A stretch of 64,000 bases of DNA from Aerococcus sanguinicola (GTDB lineage Bacteria > Bacillota > Bacilli > Lactobacillales > Aerococcaceae), in the NCBI RefSeq assembly GCF_008726925.1, contig NZ_VYWO01000001.1, forward strand, positions 186,001-250,000, given 5' to 3'. How positions within the stretch are numbered: position 1 is the first letter of the stretch; each line of letters starts with the position of its first letter. Of this stretch, positions 44,660 through 54,766 are shown piece by piece. The translations under genes were made by a program, and so were the position numbers. The notes beneath the pieces were generated by a model, which saw only the letters and a program-made list of their open reading frames with translations, was not told where the DNA came from and ran no database searches.

Positions 44660-44717
44660 GAACGATGTACATTTTCATAGGGAAAATGACAGGTTGAAAC
44701 GAGGGGAGGTATTGTTC

Positions 44718-44891
44718 ATGTCAAAAACTGTAGTTCGTAAAAACGAATCTCTTGATGATGCTCTTCGTCGCTTCAAACGCACGGTTTCTAAGTCAGGTAC
44801 TTTACAAGAAGCACGCAAACGTGAATATTACGAAAAATCATCAGTTCGTCGTAAGAAAAAATCGGAAGCTGCTCGTAAACGTAAATACTAA
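44718..44891 (+). CDS. rpsU: 30S ribosomal protein S21
   Basis: Small, very basic 57-aa ribosomal protein. [19 protein letters not shown] and the Arg/Lys-rich [14 protein letters not shown] tail are diagnostic. The ATG at 44718 is chosen over upstream in-frame ATGs because the family always begins MSK(T/I) and GGGGAGG precedes it. yqeY follows after 30 bases, the standard Firmicutes pair. Confidence 0.97.
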   Translation: MSKTVVRKNESLDDALRRFKRTVSKSGTLQEARKREYYEKSSVRRKKKSEAARKRKY

Positions 44892-44921
44892 TTTATCTAT
44901 GAGCTGATAGGAGGCGAATTC

Positions 44922-45365
44922 ATGGCACTTATTGATGCGTTAAATCAAGATATCAAACAAGCCATGAAAGCTAAAGATAAGACAGCTTTATCTGTCTTGA
45001 GAATGCTTAAGGGTTCAGTTCAGAATGAAGAAATCAAGGAAGGCGGAACTTTAACTGAGGACCAGGAAATGACCGTGCTTTCTCGTGAGTTGAAGCAACG
45101 CAAGGATTCGATTTCGGAATTTCGAGCAGCCGGTCGCGAAGACTTGGCTGAGAAGACTGAAGCTGAACTCGACTATGTTGAGAAGTACTTACCTAAACAA
45201 TTAAGTCGCGATGAGATTGAAGCAGTGGTTAAGGATCTTATCCAAGATACCAATGCCCAATCCAAGGCTGATTTTGGTAAGGTAATGGGTCAGGCTGTTG
45301 CTCGTATGAAAGGGCAAGCTGCTGGATCCGAGATTCAACAAGTCGTCAAAGAATTATTAAAATAA
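44922..45365 (+). CDS. yqeY: GatB/YqeY domain protein
   Basis: A 147-aa YqeY protein, related to the tail domain of the amidotransferase subunit GatB, which binds tRNA. The helical bundle is recognised from MALIDALNQDIKQAMKAKDK, LRMLKGSVQNEEI and YVEKYLPKQLSRDEI. A role in tRNA-dependent amidation or tRNA binding is inferred from GatB. AGGAGG precedes the ATG, and the operon ends at the hairpin at 45395. Confidence 0.92.
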   Translation: MALIDALNQDIKQAMKAKDKTALSVLRMLKGSVQNEEIKEGGTLTEDQEMTVLSRELKQRKDSISEFRAAGREDLAEKTEAELDYVEKYLPKQLSRDEIEAVVKDLIQDTNAQSKADFGKVMGQAVARMKGQAAGSEIQQVVKELLK

Positions 45366-45394
45366 TTCCCAAGGCAGGTTAACTGCCAAGAATC

Positions 45395-45424
45395 AAGCTG
45401 GAGCCTGGGGTTCCGGCTTTTTTC
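45395..45424 (+). terminator. Terminator after yqeY
   Basis: AAGCTGGA and TCCGGCTT form the stem, followed by TTTTTC. A second small hairpin (GGCAG/CTGCC) lies just before it. Confidence 0.75.
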
Positions 45425-45527
45425 TTTTTAAGCCGGTTAAGTCAGGCCGCTTGGTCCAATTTCATTCGTATTTTATCCAGATATTTGGTATACTTTGAAG
45501 TAAATAGAAGAAGGAGGCCGTGCACAT

Positions 45528-46475
45528 TTGACAGCAGCAGATGCGACATATACTTACCAGATTGATCATCCAGAAATTGCCCAGCAAATTTTTGGCAGCC
45601 AGGACCGTCATTTAGATTTCTTGGAGCGGAGCTTTGAGGCGGAAGTCTTTGCCCGCGGAAATGAGGTGGTGGTCAAGGGGGCGGAAGGCCCACAGATTAT
45701 TGATTTAATCAAGACCTTAGAAGCCTTACTGCTCAAGGGCCAGGTGCTGGAAGAAGCTGATATCGTGACCGCCATCAAGATGGCGAAGAAGGGGACCCTC
45801 TCTTACTTCGTCAACCTCTACGATGAAGCCATCGGGAAAACTTACGACGGTAAGGAGATTCGAGCCAAGTCTGCCGGTCAGAAACGCTATGTCGATGCGG
45901 TGAAGAAGCATCCGGTAACTTTCGGGATTGGACCAGCCGGGACTGGAAAGACCTATCTGGCTGTGGTCCTGGCTGTTTCTGCCCTGAGAAAAGGGGAAGT
46001 CAAACGTCTTGTTCTAACCCGTCCGGCCGTGGAAGCAGGGGAGAGTCTGGGCTTCTTACCCGGTGACTTGAAAGAGAAGGTTGACCCCTATCTGCGGCCG
46101 ATCTATGACGCCCTCTATGCAATCTATGGCTTAGAGCAGACCGAGCGGTTGATCGAGCGGGGTGTGATTGAAATTGCCCCCTTAGCCTATATGCGGGGGC
46201 GGACCCTGGATGATGCCTTTGTTATCCTGGATGAGGCCCAGAACACGACCATCGCCCAGATGAAGATGTTCCTGACTCGTTTAGGCTTTGGTTCTAAGAT
46301 GATTGTCAACGGGGACCGGACACAAATCGACCTGCCACGCGGCGTCAAGTCTGGGCTGATCGATGCCCAAAACAAGCTCAAAGACTTGTCCGATATTGCC
46401 TTCGTCTCCTTCGATACCTCGGATGTGGTCCGCCACCCAGTTGTGGCTGCCATTATTCAAGCCTATGAAAATTAA
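45528..46475 (+). CDS. phoH: PhoH family ATPase
   Basis: P-loop ATPase of the PhoH/YbeZ family, likely acting with the RNase YbeY encoded next. Walker A GPAGTGKT is at residues 135-142 and Walker B FVILDEAQNTT follows; an N-terminal KH-like region is present. 315 aa. The start is TTG 45528, ten bases after AAGGAGG; the nearest GTG in that stretch runs into a stop. It begins the phoH-ybeY-dgkA-era-recO run. Confidence 0.94.
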   Translation: MTAADATYTYQIDHPEIAQQIFGSQDRHLDFLERSFEAEVFARGNEVVVKGAEGPQIIDLIKTLEALLLKGQVLEEADIVTAIKMAKKGTLSYFVNLYDEAIGKTYDGKEIRAKSAGQKRYVDAVKKHPVTFGIGPAGTGKTYLAVVLAVSALRKGEVKRLVLTRPAVEAGESLGFLPGDLKEKVDPYLRPIYDALYAIYGLEQTERLIERGVIEIAPLAYMRGRTLDDAFVILDEAQNTTIAQMKMFLTRLGFGSKMIVNGDRTQIDLPRGVKSGLIDAQNKLKDLSDIAFVSFDTSDVVRHPVVAAIIQAYEN

Positions 46476-46502
46476 GATTAAGTCAAAGAAGCAGGTGACG
46501 CC

Positions 46503-46982
46503 ATGTTAACAATTGAATTTACGGATAAAACCCAGGCCCTTAAGCCCGAACATGCCCAAATGGTCCAAGAACTCCTGGCCTATGCCAGTGACTACCTCAA
46601 TTTAGGCGAGCAAACTGAAATGTCGGTAACTATCGTAGACGATGAGGAGATCCACGAGATCAACAAGACCTACCGGGGAGTGGACCGACCAACCGATGTC
46701 ATTAGCTTTGCCATTAATGATGAGGTGGCGGATGAATTTGAAATTTTAGAGCTTCCTGAAGGCATGCCCTATGAACTCGGGGACCTCTTTATTTCATTAG
46801 ACCGGGTCAAAGCCCAGGCTGAGGAATACGGCCATAGCTTTGAACGCGAGCTTGGCTTCCTGACGGTTCACGGCTTCCTCCACCTCAACGGCTATGACCA
46901 CATGACGGATGATGACGAGAAGGAAATGTTTGCTTTACAAAGAGAGATTCTAGATAATTATGGACTCAAACGATCAGAATAA
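46503..46982 (+). CDS. ybeY: Endoribonuclease YbeY (rRNA maturation factor)
   Basis: Metallo-endoribonuclease for 16S rRNA 3' maturation and ribosome quality control. The zinc motif H-x3-H-x5-H is intact in HGFLHLNGYDH, with the conserved Arg region TYRGVDRPTDVISF upstream. 159 aa. It starts 27 bases after phoH and its 3' end overlaps the dgkA start by 23 bases. Confidence 0.95.
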   Translation: MLTIEFTDKTQALKPEHAQMVQELLAYASDYLNLGEQTEMSVTIVDDEEIHEINKTYRGVDRPTDVISFAINDEVADEFEILELPEGMPYELGDLFISLDRVKAQAEEYGHSFERELGFLTVHGFLHLNGYDHMTDDDEKEMFALQREILDNYGLKRSE

Positions 46983-47349
46983 GGAACAAGTCGGCAAAAA
47001 CCGGCATTTTCTTGGTGCCCTGGGCCATGCCCATGACGGTTTGCGCTTCGCACTCAAAAATGAGCGGAATTTCCGCTTCCAATTGACCATGGTGCCCTTG
47101 CTCGGGGCGGTTGGTCTCTATCTCGGCTTGAGGCCGAGCGAGTGGGCCCTGCTTGCCTTGGCATGTGGTTTGGTCCTCCTAGCTGAACTCTTTAATACCA
47201 GTATGGAGTGGCTCTGTGACCTCGTTGTCGGGGACCATTTCCACCCCCTGGTCAAGACCATCAAGGATGTGGCAGCTGGGACCGTTCTTTTGATGACCCT
47301 AGTGGCTATTTTTGTTGGATTTGTTATTTTTGGTTCCTATATTCTTTAA
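46960..47349 (+). CDS. dgkA: Undecaprenol / diacylglycerol kinase
   Basis: Small integral membrane kinase (129 aa); in Gram-positives this family phosphorylates undecaprenol for cell-wall lipid carrier recycling. Three membrane helices follow an amphipathic N-terminus, with the catalytic ELFNTSMEWLCDLV stretch. It overlaps ybeY by 23 bases in another frame, so translation is probably coupled; no strong ribosome binding site is seen for the ATG. Confidence 0.92.
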   Translation: MDSNDQNKEQVGKNRHFLGALGHAHDGLRFALKNERNFRFQLTMVPLLGAVGLYLGLRPSEWALLALACGLVLLAELFNTSMEWLCDLVVGDHFHPLVKTIKDVAAGTVLLMTLVAIFVGFVIFGSYIL

Positions 47350-47366
47350 TAAAGTGAGGAAAAATT

Positions 47367-48284
47367 TTGAAGGAAAACACACACGATACATTTAAATCAG
47401 GCTTTATTGCCATTGTCGGGCGACCCAATGTCGGCAAGTCGACTCTTATGAATCAGATTGTCGGACAGAAAGTAGCGATTATGAGTGACAAGGCTCAGAC
47501 TACCCGCAATAAGATCCAGGCCATCTATACGAGCCCACATAGCCAGATGATCTTTATTGATACGCCGGGCATCCACAAGCCTAAGAATGAATTGGACGAT
47601 TACATGCTCCAGAGTGCCTACCAGGCCTTGGATGAAGTCGAAGCCATTTTGATGCTGGTCAGTGCCGATGAGAAGATTGGCCCCGGCGACCGCTTCATTA
47701 TGGATAAGATTAAGGACCGGGAAAGTCCGGCTTTCCTCATTGTCAACAAGACGGACAAGGTCTCTGGAGAAGAGCTAGCGGCTTATATGGCAGACATTCC
47801 CAACCCGCAAGCCTTTGATCAAATTATCCCTCTGTCAGCCCTGGATTCAGGCGAGGTGGAAGGGCTCATTGCCAAGCTGGAAGACCTCTTGCCGGAAGGG
47901 CCCCAATACTATCCAGCAGACCAGTTGACGGACCATCCGGAATACTTCGTCGTCAGCGAATTGATCCGGGAGCAGATCTTACTTAAGACCCGGGAAGAAA
48001 TTCCTCATTCCGTAGCGGTTACTGTCGACAAGATGCAAAAAGATGAACTGGACCGGGTCCATGTCTATGCCAATATTATTGTCGAAAGAAAGTCCCAAAA
48101 AGGGATTATCATCGGCAAGGGGGGCAAGATGATTAAGTCGATCGGGACAGGTGCCCGTAAGGAAATTGAAAACTTGCTAGGCTCTAAAGTTTTCTTAGAG
48201 CTCTGGGTCAAGGTGGAGAAGAAGTGGCGGGACAAGAAGTCCCTGCTCAAGGAATTTGGCTATAATACCAAACACGATTATTAG
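47367..48284 (+). CDS. era: GTPase Era
   Basis: Essential GTPase in 30S assembly that binds the 16S rRNA 3' end. G1 GRPNVGKST, G3 DTPGIHKPKN, G4 NKTD and the C-terminal KH domain (GKGGKMIKSIG) are visible; 305 aa. The start is TTG 47367 after GTGAGGA; no ATG lies near and the next residues match Era N-termini. It is part of the ybeY-dgkA-era-recO operon. Confidence 0.96.
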   Translation: MKENTHDTFKSGFIAIVGRPNVGKSTLMNQIVGQKVAIMSDKAQTTRNKIQAIYTSPHSQMIFIDTPGIHKPKNELDDYMLQSAYQALDEVEAILMLVSADEKIGPGDRFIMDKIKDRESPAFLIVNKTDKVSGEELAAYMADIPNPQAFDQIIPLSALDSGEVEGLIAKLEDLLPEGPQYYPADQLTDHPEYFVVSELIREQILLKTREEIPHSVAVTVDKMQKDELDRVHVYANIIVERKSQKGIIIGKGGKMIKSIGTGARKEIENLLGSKVFLELWVKVEKKWRDKKSLLKEFGYNTKHDY

Positions 48285-48301
48285 AAACTAGAGGGGATTT
48301 T

Positions 48302-49072
48302 GTGCAGGCGGAAAGATTTGCAGGCATTATTTTATTTACACGCAAGCACCGGGAGAAGGACATGTTGGTCAAGATCTTCACCCGGGAATATGGTAAGCGG
48401 ATGTTTTTCCTGCGTAATATCCAAAGGCCAAAAAATCCTTTGAGAGCCGCTGCCTTCGCTTTTGTTCGCGGCCACTTTATTGGCCAGATTAATGCGTCGG
48501 GCCTGAGCTTCCTAAACGATGTACAGGACAGTCACTTTCCCCGCTTGACGACGGAGGATATCAGCGTGAACGCCTATGCCAGCTACATGACGGGCCTCTT
48601 GGATGCTGCCTTGGAGGATGGTGAGCTTAATCCCATCCTCTTTGACTTACTCTGGCAAGCCTTGAGCCAAGTTGAAGCGGGCAAGGATCCAGCTGTCGTA
48701 GCGAATATCTTTGAACTCCAGCTCCTGCCCCAATTTGGCGTTATGCCCAATCTCAAGGCCTGTGTCTTCTGCGGTCAGGCGGATACGGCCTTGGACTATT
48801 CCATGAAGTATGCGGGCTTTTTGTGTCAGCGCCACTTTGATAAGGATCCCCGCCGCTTACATTGGAGTCCGCGGACCGCTTATCTCATCCAGCATCTCAG
48901 CCAAGTCGACCTCAGCCGTCTGGGATCGGTCCAGCTCAAGCCCGCCAATAAGCAGGCCTTGCGCGCAGCGATTGATGAGCTCTATGAGGAATATGTGGGC
49001 ATCCATCTGAAGAGCCGGTCCTTCATTGACCAACTGGAAAAAATGATAAATCCCCTTGACGGTAACAAGTAA
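48302..49072 (+). CDS. recO: DNA repair protein RecO
   Basis: Recombination mediator that helps RecA load on SSB-coated DNA. N-terminal OB fold (AGIILFTRKHREKDMLVKIF), helical middle part and a partial zinc motif (CVFCGQ, then FLCQRHF) are visible. 256 aa. The start is GTG 48302 with AGAGGGG ahead. It ends the operon; the glyQS promoter -35 overlaps its last codons. Confidence 0.93.
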   Translation: MQAERFAGIILFTRKHREKDMLVKIFTREYGKRMFFLRNIQRPKNPLRAAAFAFVRGHFIGQINASGLSFLNDVQDSHFPRLTTEDISVNAYASYMTGLLDAALEDGELNPILFDLLWQALSQVEAGKDPAVVANIFELQLLPQFGVMPNLKACVFCGQADTALDYSMKYAGFLCQRHFDKDPRRLHWSPRTAYLIQHLSQVDLSRLGSVQLKPANKQALRAAIDELYEEYVGIHLKSRSFIDQLEKMINPLDGNK

Positions 49073-49085
49073 AATCGAGTATAGT
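49056..49085 (+). promoter_or_regulatory. Promoter of the glyQS T-box operon
   Basis: TTGACG at 49056-49061, an 18-base spacer and TATAGT at 49080-49085; the -35 is inside the end of recO. Confidence 0.7.
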
Positions 49086-49091
49086 AAACGT

Positions 49092-49283
49092 ATATATTGC
49101 ATGCCAAGATAACCGAATAAGGAATTCCCCTTAAGCGAGCCTAGATAGTGAAAGTAGGCAAAAGAATTCTAAGGCAGGTTAGAGCATGCCAGGTTAAAGA
49201 GTGCCGGCAAGCTGCCGGAAGTAGGGTGGAACCGCGATTGAATCGTCCCTATGCACTATTTTTTAGTGTATGGGGCTTTTTTG
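49092..49283 (+). promoter_or_regulatory. T-box riboswitch of glyQ-glyS
   Basis: Short glycine-type T-box. Stem I closes by GCATGC (about 49099) with GCATGC (49184) and TAACC with GGTTA; GAATTC/GAATTC forms the upper stem and GCCTA...TAGGC with AGTGAAAG the apical part. The specifier GGC (49173-49175) is followed by the usual A. The antiterminator motif AGTAGGGTGGAACCGCG is at 49220-49236 and the terminator CCCTATGCACTA/TAGTGTATGGGG with T6 at 49247-49282. Uncharged tRNA-Gly would allow transcription of glyQS. Confidence 0.93.
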
Positions 49284-49321
49284 TTTGTTATGATAAATTA
49301 AAGAAAAGAGGAGAAAACAAG

Positions 49322-50248
49322 ATGAACCAAGCAGCCAATACCTTACAAGGGATGATTTTAACCTTGCACCAGTTCTGGTCAGAGCAAGGCTGCCTCATTC
49401 TGAATGCTTATGATACGGAGAAGGGAGCAGGGACCATGAGTCCTTATACCATTCTGCGAGCCATCGGACCTGAACCATGGAATGCCAGCTATGTGGAACC
49501 TTCCCGTCGGCCAGATGATGGGCGCTACGGGGAGAACCCCAACCGCCTCTACCAACACCACCAATACCAAGTGGTGATGAAACCTCATCCCGACAATATC
49601 CAAGAGCTCTATATCCAAAGTCTGGAACGCTTGGGCCTTAATGCTAAGGACCATGATATCCGCTTCGTTGAAGATAACTGGGAGAACCCTTCCATGGGCT
49701 GTGCCGGTCTAGGCTGGGAAGTATGGATTGATGGGATGGAAATTACCCAATTCACTTATTTCCAACAAGTTGGGGGCTTGGACTGCCACCCAACGACTTG
49801 TGAGATTACTTATGGGCTCGAACGTTTGGCCTCCTATATTCAAGGCGTAGATAATGTCTATGACTTGGAATGGGGCGGGGGCGTTCGTTATGGTGAAATC
49901 TTTAAACAACCCGAATACGAACATTCTAAGTATACCTTCGAAGAATCAAATTATGAGGAACTCTTTAAGATGTTTAACTTCTATGAAGAAGAAGCCCTTA
50001 AACAAATCGACAATAAGTTGGTCCATCCAGCCTATGACTATATCCTGAAATGTTCCCATACCTTTAACCTCTTGGATGCGCGCGGGGTGATCTCGACAAC
50101 TGACCGTCAGGCCTATCTGAGCCGTATCCGCAACATGGCCCGGCAAGTGGCCAAACAATTTGTCGCTAACCGCAAAGCTCTGGCTTATCCTTTATTGAGC
50201 CGGGAAGAAGCGGAAAAACTATTAGAGGAGGACGCAGCTAATGAGTAA
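49322..50248 (+). CDS. glyQ: Glycyl-tRNA synthetase alpha subunit
   Basis: Catalytic subunit of the tetrameric alpha2beta2 glycyl-tRNA synthetase. The hallmark N-terminus ([27 protein letters not shown]) and [23 protein letters not shown] are present; 308 aa. The frame is open upstream into the T-box, but ATG 49322 follows AGAGGAG and matches known starts. glyS overlaps by 8 bases. Confidence 0.97.
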   Translation: MNQAANTLQGMILTLHQFWSEQGCLILNAYDTEKGAGTMSPYTILRAIGPEPWNASYVEPSRRPDDGRYGENPNRLYQHHQYQVVMKPHPDNIQELYIQSLERLGLNAKDHDIRFVEDNWENPSMGCAGLGWEVWIDGMEITQFTYFQQVGGLDCHPTTCEITYGLERLASYIQGVDNVYDLEWGGGVRYGEIFKQPEYEHSKYTFEESNYEELFKMFNFYEEEALKQIDNKLVHPAYDYILKCSHTFNLLDARGVISTTDRQAYLSRIRNMARQVAKQFVANRKALAYPLLSREEAEKLLEEDAANE

Positions 50249-52322
50249 GCAACAATATTTATTAGAAGTTGGTCTAGAAGAGATGCCCGCCAAGTATGTG
50301 CGTCAAATCAGCCAACAATTCCAAGACCGGGTCGCTAGCTTCTTAACCGACCACCGTTTGACCTATGATGCCATCAAAGCCTTTGCGACTCCTCGTCGCT
50401 TCGCAGTCTTAGTGGATGGCCTGGCTGACCAACAGACTGACTTTGTGGAGACCGCTAAGGGGCCCTCTGAAAAGATTGCTAAGGATGACCAAGGCGAATG
50501 GACCAAGGCTGCCCAAGGTTTTGCCCGGGGTAAGGGCCTGTCAACAGATGATCTCTATGTCGAAGACGGCTATATCTATGCGGAGATTAAAGAAGCCGGC
50601 AAGCCTAGCCAAGAGATCCTGCCTCAAATCAGCCAGTGCATCACGCAGATGACCTTCCCTGTCTCTATGTACTGGTCGACCCACCAGAATTTTAAGTATA
50701 TCCGTCCCATCCACTGGTTCCTCTCCCTCTTAGATGACCAGGTCCTGCCCTTTGAACTCTTAGGGATTCAAGCAGATCGCTATACGCGCGGACATCGCTT
50801 TTTGGGTCATGACCAGCTAGCCATCGACAAGGCTTCTAACTATGAGAAACTTCTCGAGCGAGACTATGTGATCGCTGACCAGGATAAGCGTAAAGAAGTC
50901 ATTGTCCAACAAATTAAAGACCTAGCGGAAGCTGAAGGCGTTCAAGTGAGCCAAGATGAGGCATTGCTAGAAGAAGTCACTCAGATTGTCGAGTATCCGA
51001 CAGCCTTCATCGGCAGCTTCGATGACAAGTACCTGGCTCTGCCAGATCCTGTCCTCATTACATCAATGGCTGAACACCAACGTTACTTCTATGTGTCCGA
51101 CCATGAAGGAAACTTACTGCCTAAATTTGTGGCCGTTCGCAATGGGAATGAAGAAGGCTTGGAGAATGTCCGCCACGGTAATGAAAAAGTCCTGGTGGCC
51201 CGCCTAGAAGATGGTCTGTTCTTCGTCGAGGAAGACAAGAAGCAATCGATTGATGACTTTGCTAAGCGGCTTAGCCATGTGACCTTCCACGCCGAAATCG
51301 GTAGCATGAAGGAAAAAATGAACCGGGTGAAGCAAATTGCGAAGTTCTTGTACAACCATTGGACCATGGAAAACCTCTTTGCAGACTACTTATCCAGTGA
51401 TTTTGAACCCTTGATCGAACGGACTGGCGACATTTATAAATTCGACTTGGAAACAAATATTGTCAACGAATTCTCCGAACTCCAAGGGATTATGGGGGAA
51501 TATTATGCCAGAGAAGCAGGGGAAGCGGAAGAAGTGGCTGTAGCCATCCGCGAACACTACATGCCAATTGCTTCCGATGCAGCACTCGGCCAGTCTGCCT
51601 TGGGAATTCTCTTTGCCATAGCCGACAAGCTGGATACCATTATCAGCTTCTTTAAGATTGACCGCATCCCTTCAGGCTCCAATGACCCCTTCGCGCTGCG
51701 CCGGCAGATGATCGGGATTGTCCGTCTGCTTGCCGCTGAAGAGCTACCCTTCGATTGGGGGGAAGACCTTGAAGCCATTTTAGAAGCGGTCTATCCGTCT
51801 GAAGCTGGCCAAGCTGACTTAGCGGATCAGGTCTATGCCTTCATGCTGGAACGCTTGAAGAACGTGCTTGAATCAGAAGGCTATACTAGAGATATTAGCC
51901 AGGCAGTCCTAGGCTCTAGCTGCCAGGACATCAACCAAAAACTCGCAGCTGCCAAGGTTCTGGCTGACCACCACAGTGATGAAGACTTTAAGTCCATTAT
52001 TGAGTCTTGGAATCGAATCTTAAACCTCAAAGGCAAGATGGAAGAATTTGACATCGACCAAGTGAGCTTATCAGCAGATCTCCTAGAGACGCCAAGTGAA
52101 GAGGCCCTCTACCAGGCCGTGGACAGCCTACACTTGGGCGATACACCGGCTGACTACTACCAAGCTTTGGCTGAACTAGCGCCACTTATTGAGCAATTCT
52201 TCGAAGACAACATGGTCTTTACTGATGACGAAGCGGTGCGCAATAACCGCCTAGTCCTCTTAGCTAAAATTGGCCAGCCAGTCAAAGTACTTGCCAATAC
52301 CAAGGAACTCCTAATAAAATAA
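50241..52322 (+). CDS. glyS: Glycyl-tRNA synthetase beta subunit
   Basis: Beta subunit (693 aa), responsible for tRNA binding. The N-terminal [14 protein letters not shown], the HD-like central domain ([26 protein letters not shown]) and the C-terminal anticodon-binding DALR-like domain are visible. AGGAGGA lies at the end of glyQ and the start overlaps the glyQ stop, so the subunits are coupled. Confidence 0.96.
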   Translation: MSKQQYLLEVGLEEMPAKYVRQISQQFQDRVASFLTDHRLTYDAIKAFATPRRFAVLVDGLADQQTDFVETAKGPSEKIAKDDQGEWTKAAQGFARGKGLSTDDLYVEDGYIYAEIKEAGKPSQEILPQISQCITQMTFPVSMYWSTHQNFKYIRPIHWFLSLLDDQVLPFELLGIQADRYTRGHRFLGHDQLAIDKASNYEKLLERDYVIADQDKRKEVIVQQIKDLAEAEGVQVSQDEALLEEVTQIVEYPTAFIGSFDDKYLALPDPVLITSMAEHQRYFYVSDHEGNLLPKFVAVRNGNEEGLENVRHGNEKVLVARLEDGLFFVEEDKKQSIDDFAKRLSHVTFHAEIGSMKEKMNRVKQIAKFLYNHWTMENLFADYLSSDFEPLIERTGDIYKFDLETNIVNEFSELQGIMGEYYAREAGEAEEVAVAIREHYMPIASDAALGQSALGILFAIADKLDTIISFFKIDRIPSGSNDPFALRRQMIGIVRLLAAEELPFDWGEDLEAILEAVYPSEAGQADLADQVYAFMLERLKNVLESEGYTRDISQAVLGSSCQDINQKLAAAKVLADHHSDEDFKSIIESWNRILNLKGKMEEFDIDQVSLSADLLETPSEEALYQAVDSLHLGDTPADYYQALAELAPLIEQFFEDNMVFTDDEAVRNNRLVLLAKIGQPVKVLANTKELLIK

Positions 52323-52357
52323 AAGAAGAAAGTAAAAATAGAGAAAGGAGGCAAAAG

Positions 52358-53695
52358 ATGTCAACTTTTTATGATTATGCCAAAATTTGGGTCAAAGCAG
52401 GCAAGGGTGGCGATGGCCTTGTCGCCTTCCTGCGTGAAAAATACCGTCCAGATGGAGGCCCAGCTGGAGGCGATGGCGGCCGGGGCGGCGACATTATTTT
52501 CCGCGTGGATGAGGGACTGCGGACCCTGCTCGACTTCCGCTATAACCGCCACTTTAAGGCTAAGCCTGGGCAAAATGGGATGACCAAGGGCCGCTATGGC
52601 CGAGGGGCAGAAGACCTCATTGTTGGCGTTCCCCCAGGCACCATCGTCAAAGACTTTGAAACGGGTGAAGTGCTAGCGGATTTGGTCGATGACGGCCAGG
52701 AAGCCATTGTTGCCAAGGGCGGTCGCGGTGGCCGGGGCAATATCAAATTTGCCACCCACAATAATCCTGCACCAGAAATTGCTGAAAACGGTGAGCCCGG
52801 TCAGGAAAGGACCCTGCAATTAGAACTCCGGGTCTTAGCAGACGCTGGACTGGTAGGCTTCCCGTCAGTGGGCAAGTCAACCATCCTCTCCATTGTCAGT
52901 GCTGCTAAACCAAAAATCGGCGACTACCACTTTACAACCCTGTCGCCTAACCTGGGCGTGGTGGACTTATCCGACCAGCGCTCCTTTGTCCTGGCCGACT
53001 TACCAGGTCTAATTGAAGGGGCGGCAGAAGGAATTGGACTTGGCTTCCAATTCTTGCGCCATGTGCAAAGGACCAAGGTGATCCTCCATGTTGTGGATAT
53101 GGGAGGTTTTGAGAACCGTGACCCTTTCGAGGACTATGTGGCAATCAATGAGGAATTGAAGACCTATGATGAAAGCATCTTAGACCGGCCCACCATTATT
53201 GTCGCCAATAAAATGGATATTCCTGAAGCAGAACTCTACATTGAGGAATTCCGGGAAAAATTAGCAGCTTACTTTAGCGACCACTTCCCTAATCGCGACC
53301 TGCCTGAGATTTTCCCAATTTCAGCTATTAGCCAATCTGGCCTAAAAGACTTGATGGAGGAGACCTATCGCTTGATCCAAGCTGAAGAAGTCCGCCAAGC
53401 TCAGATCGAAGCGGAAAAGGCCAAAGAGCCAGAAGAAGCGCATAAGGTCTACCAAATCGAAACCGAAGAGCCTTATTTCAATTTGTCCTATGACCAAGCA
53501 GACAAAATGTTTGTCTTATCAGGCGACCGGATTGAGAAAGACTTCCTGATGGCCAACCTTGAATACGACGAGAGTGCCTTGCGTTTTGCACGCAAACTCA
53601 AGCACCATGGGGTCGACCAAGCTTTAGTTGAAGCAGGAGCCAAGGCTGGCGATATTGTCCGTATTCGAGATTATGAGTTTGAATTTTTTGATTAA
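52358..53695 (+). CDS. obgE: GTPase Obg
   Basis: Essential GTPase linked to 50S assembly and the stringent response. The glycine-rich Obg fold (residues 1-160, [13 protein letters not shown]), the G domain ([29 protein letters not shown]) and a C-terminal OCT domain (about 370-445) are in order; 445 aa. AAAGGAGG precedes the ATG, 35 bases after glyS. Confidence 0.96.
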   Translation: MSTFYDYAKIWVKAGKGGDGLVAFLREKYRPDGGPAGGDGGRGGDIIFRVDEGLRTLLDFRYNRHFKAKPGQNGMTKGRYGRGAEDLIVGVPPGTIVKDFETGEVLADLVDDGQEAIVAKGGRGGRGNIKFATHNNPAPEIAENGEPGQERTLQLELRVLADAGLVGFPSVGKSTILSIVSAAKPKIGDYHFTTLSPNLGVVDLSDQRSFVLADLPGLIEGAAEGIGLGFQFLRHVQRTKVILHVVDMGGFENRDPFEDYVAINEELKTYDESILDRPTIIVANKMDIPEAELYIEEFREKLAAYFSDHFPNRDLPEIFPISAISQSGLKDLMEETYRLIQAEEVRQAQIEAEKAKEPEEAHKVYQIETEEPYFNLSYDQADKMFVLSGDRIEKDFLMANLEYDESALRFARKLKHHGVDQALVEAGAKAGDIVRIRDYEFEFFD

Positions 53696-53824
53696 ATAAG
53701 ATCTGATAAATAGTGGGGTAGGGCGATGAGACTTGGTGCTTTGAAAGCAGTTCGGTCCCAGAACCTACCCCTCTTTTATCCTAGTCCTAGGCTGTGCCAA
53801 GAGGCATTTAGAAAGGTTTTTGAA

Positions 53825-54751
53825 TTGGAATTACATTTTTTAGGAACAGGAGCTGGTGTGCCGAGTCGTCAACGCAATGTGTCCGCTCTGATGTTGAAGT
53901 TGTTGGATGAGATTAATGAGATGTGGCTCTTTGATTGTGGTGAAGCGACCCAGCAACAGATTTTACAAACAACGCTCAAACCAGGTAAGGTTACCAAGGT
54001 CTTTATTACCCACCTTCATGGGGACCACCTCTATGGCCTACCGGGCTTTTTGAGTTCAAGGTCCTTCCAAGGCGGGGCCCAGCGCCCATTAACGGTATAC
54101 GGCCCGAAAGGTTTAAAACAGTATATTTGGACGGCTTTAAAGGTCTCTCAGAGTAAGCTCAACTATCCTTTGAAGATTGTTGAACTGGAAGGGGAGGGCC
54201 TGGCTTTTGAAGATGCGGCCTTCAAGGTAAGCTATGGTCCGCTCGACCACGCAGTAGAATGTTTGGGTTATCGGGTAGAACAAGCTGATCAAGAAGGGGA
54301 ACTCCTCATCGATAAGGCCCGCGAGGCTGGGGTTCCAAATGGCCCGCTCTTAGGCAAGCTCAAACAACGAGAACAGGTTAAGTTAGAAGATGGCCGGGTG
54401 CTCGATGGCAATGACTTTGTTGCTGACAAGCAAGCGGGCAAGGTCGTGACGATCTTTGGGGATACCCGGCCTTGTGACCAAGCCTTAAGCCTGGCTCAAG
54501 ATGCCGATGTCTTAGTCCATGAAGCAACCTATGAAGCGGGAGAAGAGAAGATGGCCCACCGTCACTTTCATTCGACAGCTGCCCAAGCCGCCCAATTGGC
54601 TAAAAAAGCGGGCGTCAAGCAGCTTTATTTAACGCATATCTCTTCCCGCTATGTTACAGCACCCCAGATCAAACAATTGGTCCAAGGTGCTCAAAAAATT
54701 CATCCGCAAAGCCTCGTTGTTAAAGATTTTGACCAATTTCAAATCAAGTAG
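53825..54751 (+). CDS. rnz: Ribonuclease Z (tRNA 3' endonuclease)
   Basis: Metallo-beta-lactamase-fold nuclease that trims tRNA 3' ends lacking encoded CCA. FLGTGAGVPSRQRNVSA, the zinc motif THLHGDHLYGLPGFLSSR and the C-terminal HEATYEAGEEKMAHRHFHSTAAQAA pattern are diagnostic. Two starts are possible: ATG 53726 with GGGGTAGGG upstream adds 33 residues absent from relatives; TTG 53825, 8 bases after AAAGG, gives the expected MELHFLGTG and 308 aa. I choose TTG with moderate confidence. Confidence 0.9.
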   Translation: MELHFLGTGAGVPSRQRNVSALMLKLLDEINEMWLFDCGEATQQQILQTTLKPGKVTKVFITHLHGDHLYGLPGFLSSRSFQGGAQRPLTVYGPKGLKQYIWTALKVSQSKLNYPLKIVELEGEGLAFEDAAFKVSYGPLDHAVECLGYRVEQADQEGELLIDKAREAGVPNGPLLGKLKQREQVKLEDGRVLDGNDFVADKQAGKVVTIFGDTRPCDQALSLAQDADVLVHEATYEAGEEKMAHRHFHSTAAQAAQLAKKAGVKQLYLTHISSRYVTAPQIKQLVQGAQKIHPQSLVVKDFDQFQIK

Positions 54752-54766
54752 AAAGTAGGGAGATAC

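Noticed and set aside
49148..49321. N-terminal extension of glyQ
   Set aside because: It overlaps the T-box antiterminator and terminator; the family start and ribosome binding site are at 49322.
53726..53824. 33-residue N-terminal extension of RNase Z
   Set aside because: It is not part of the family fold and TTG 53825 gives the usual start; kept as an alternative because the upstream ATG has a fair ribosome binding site.
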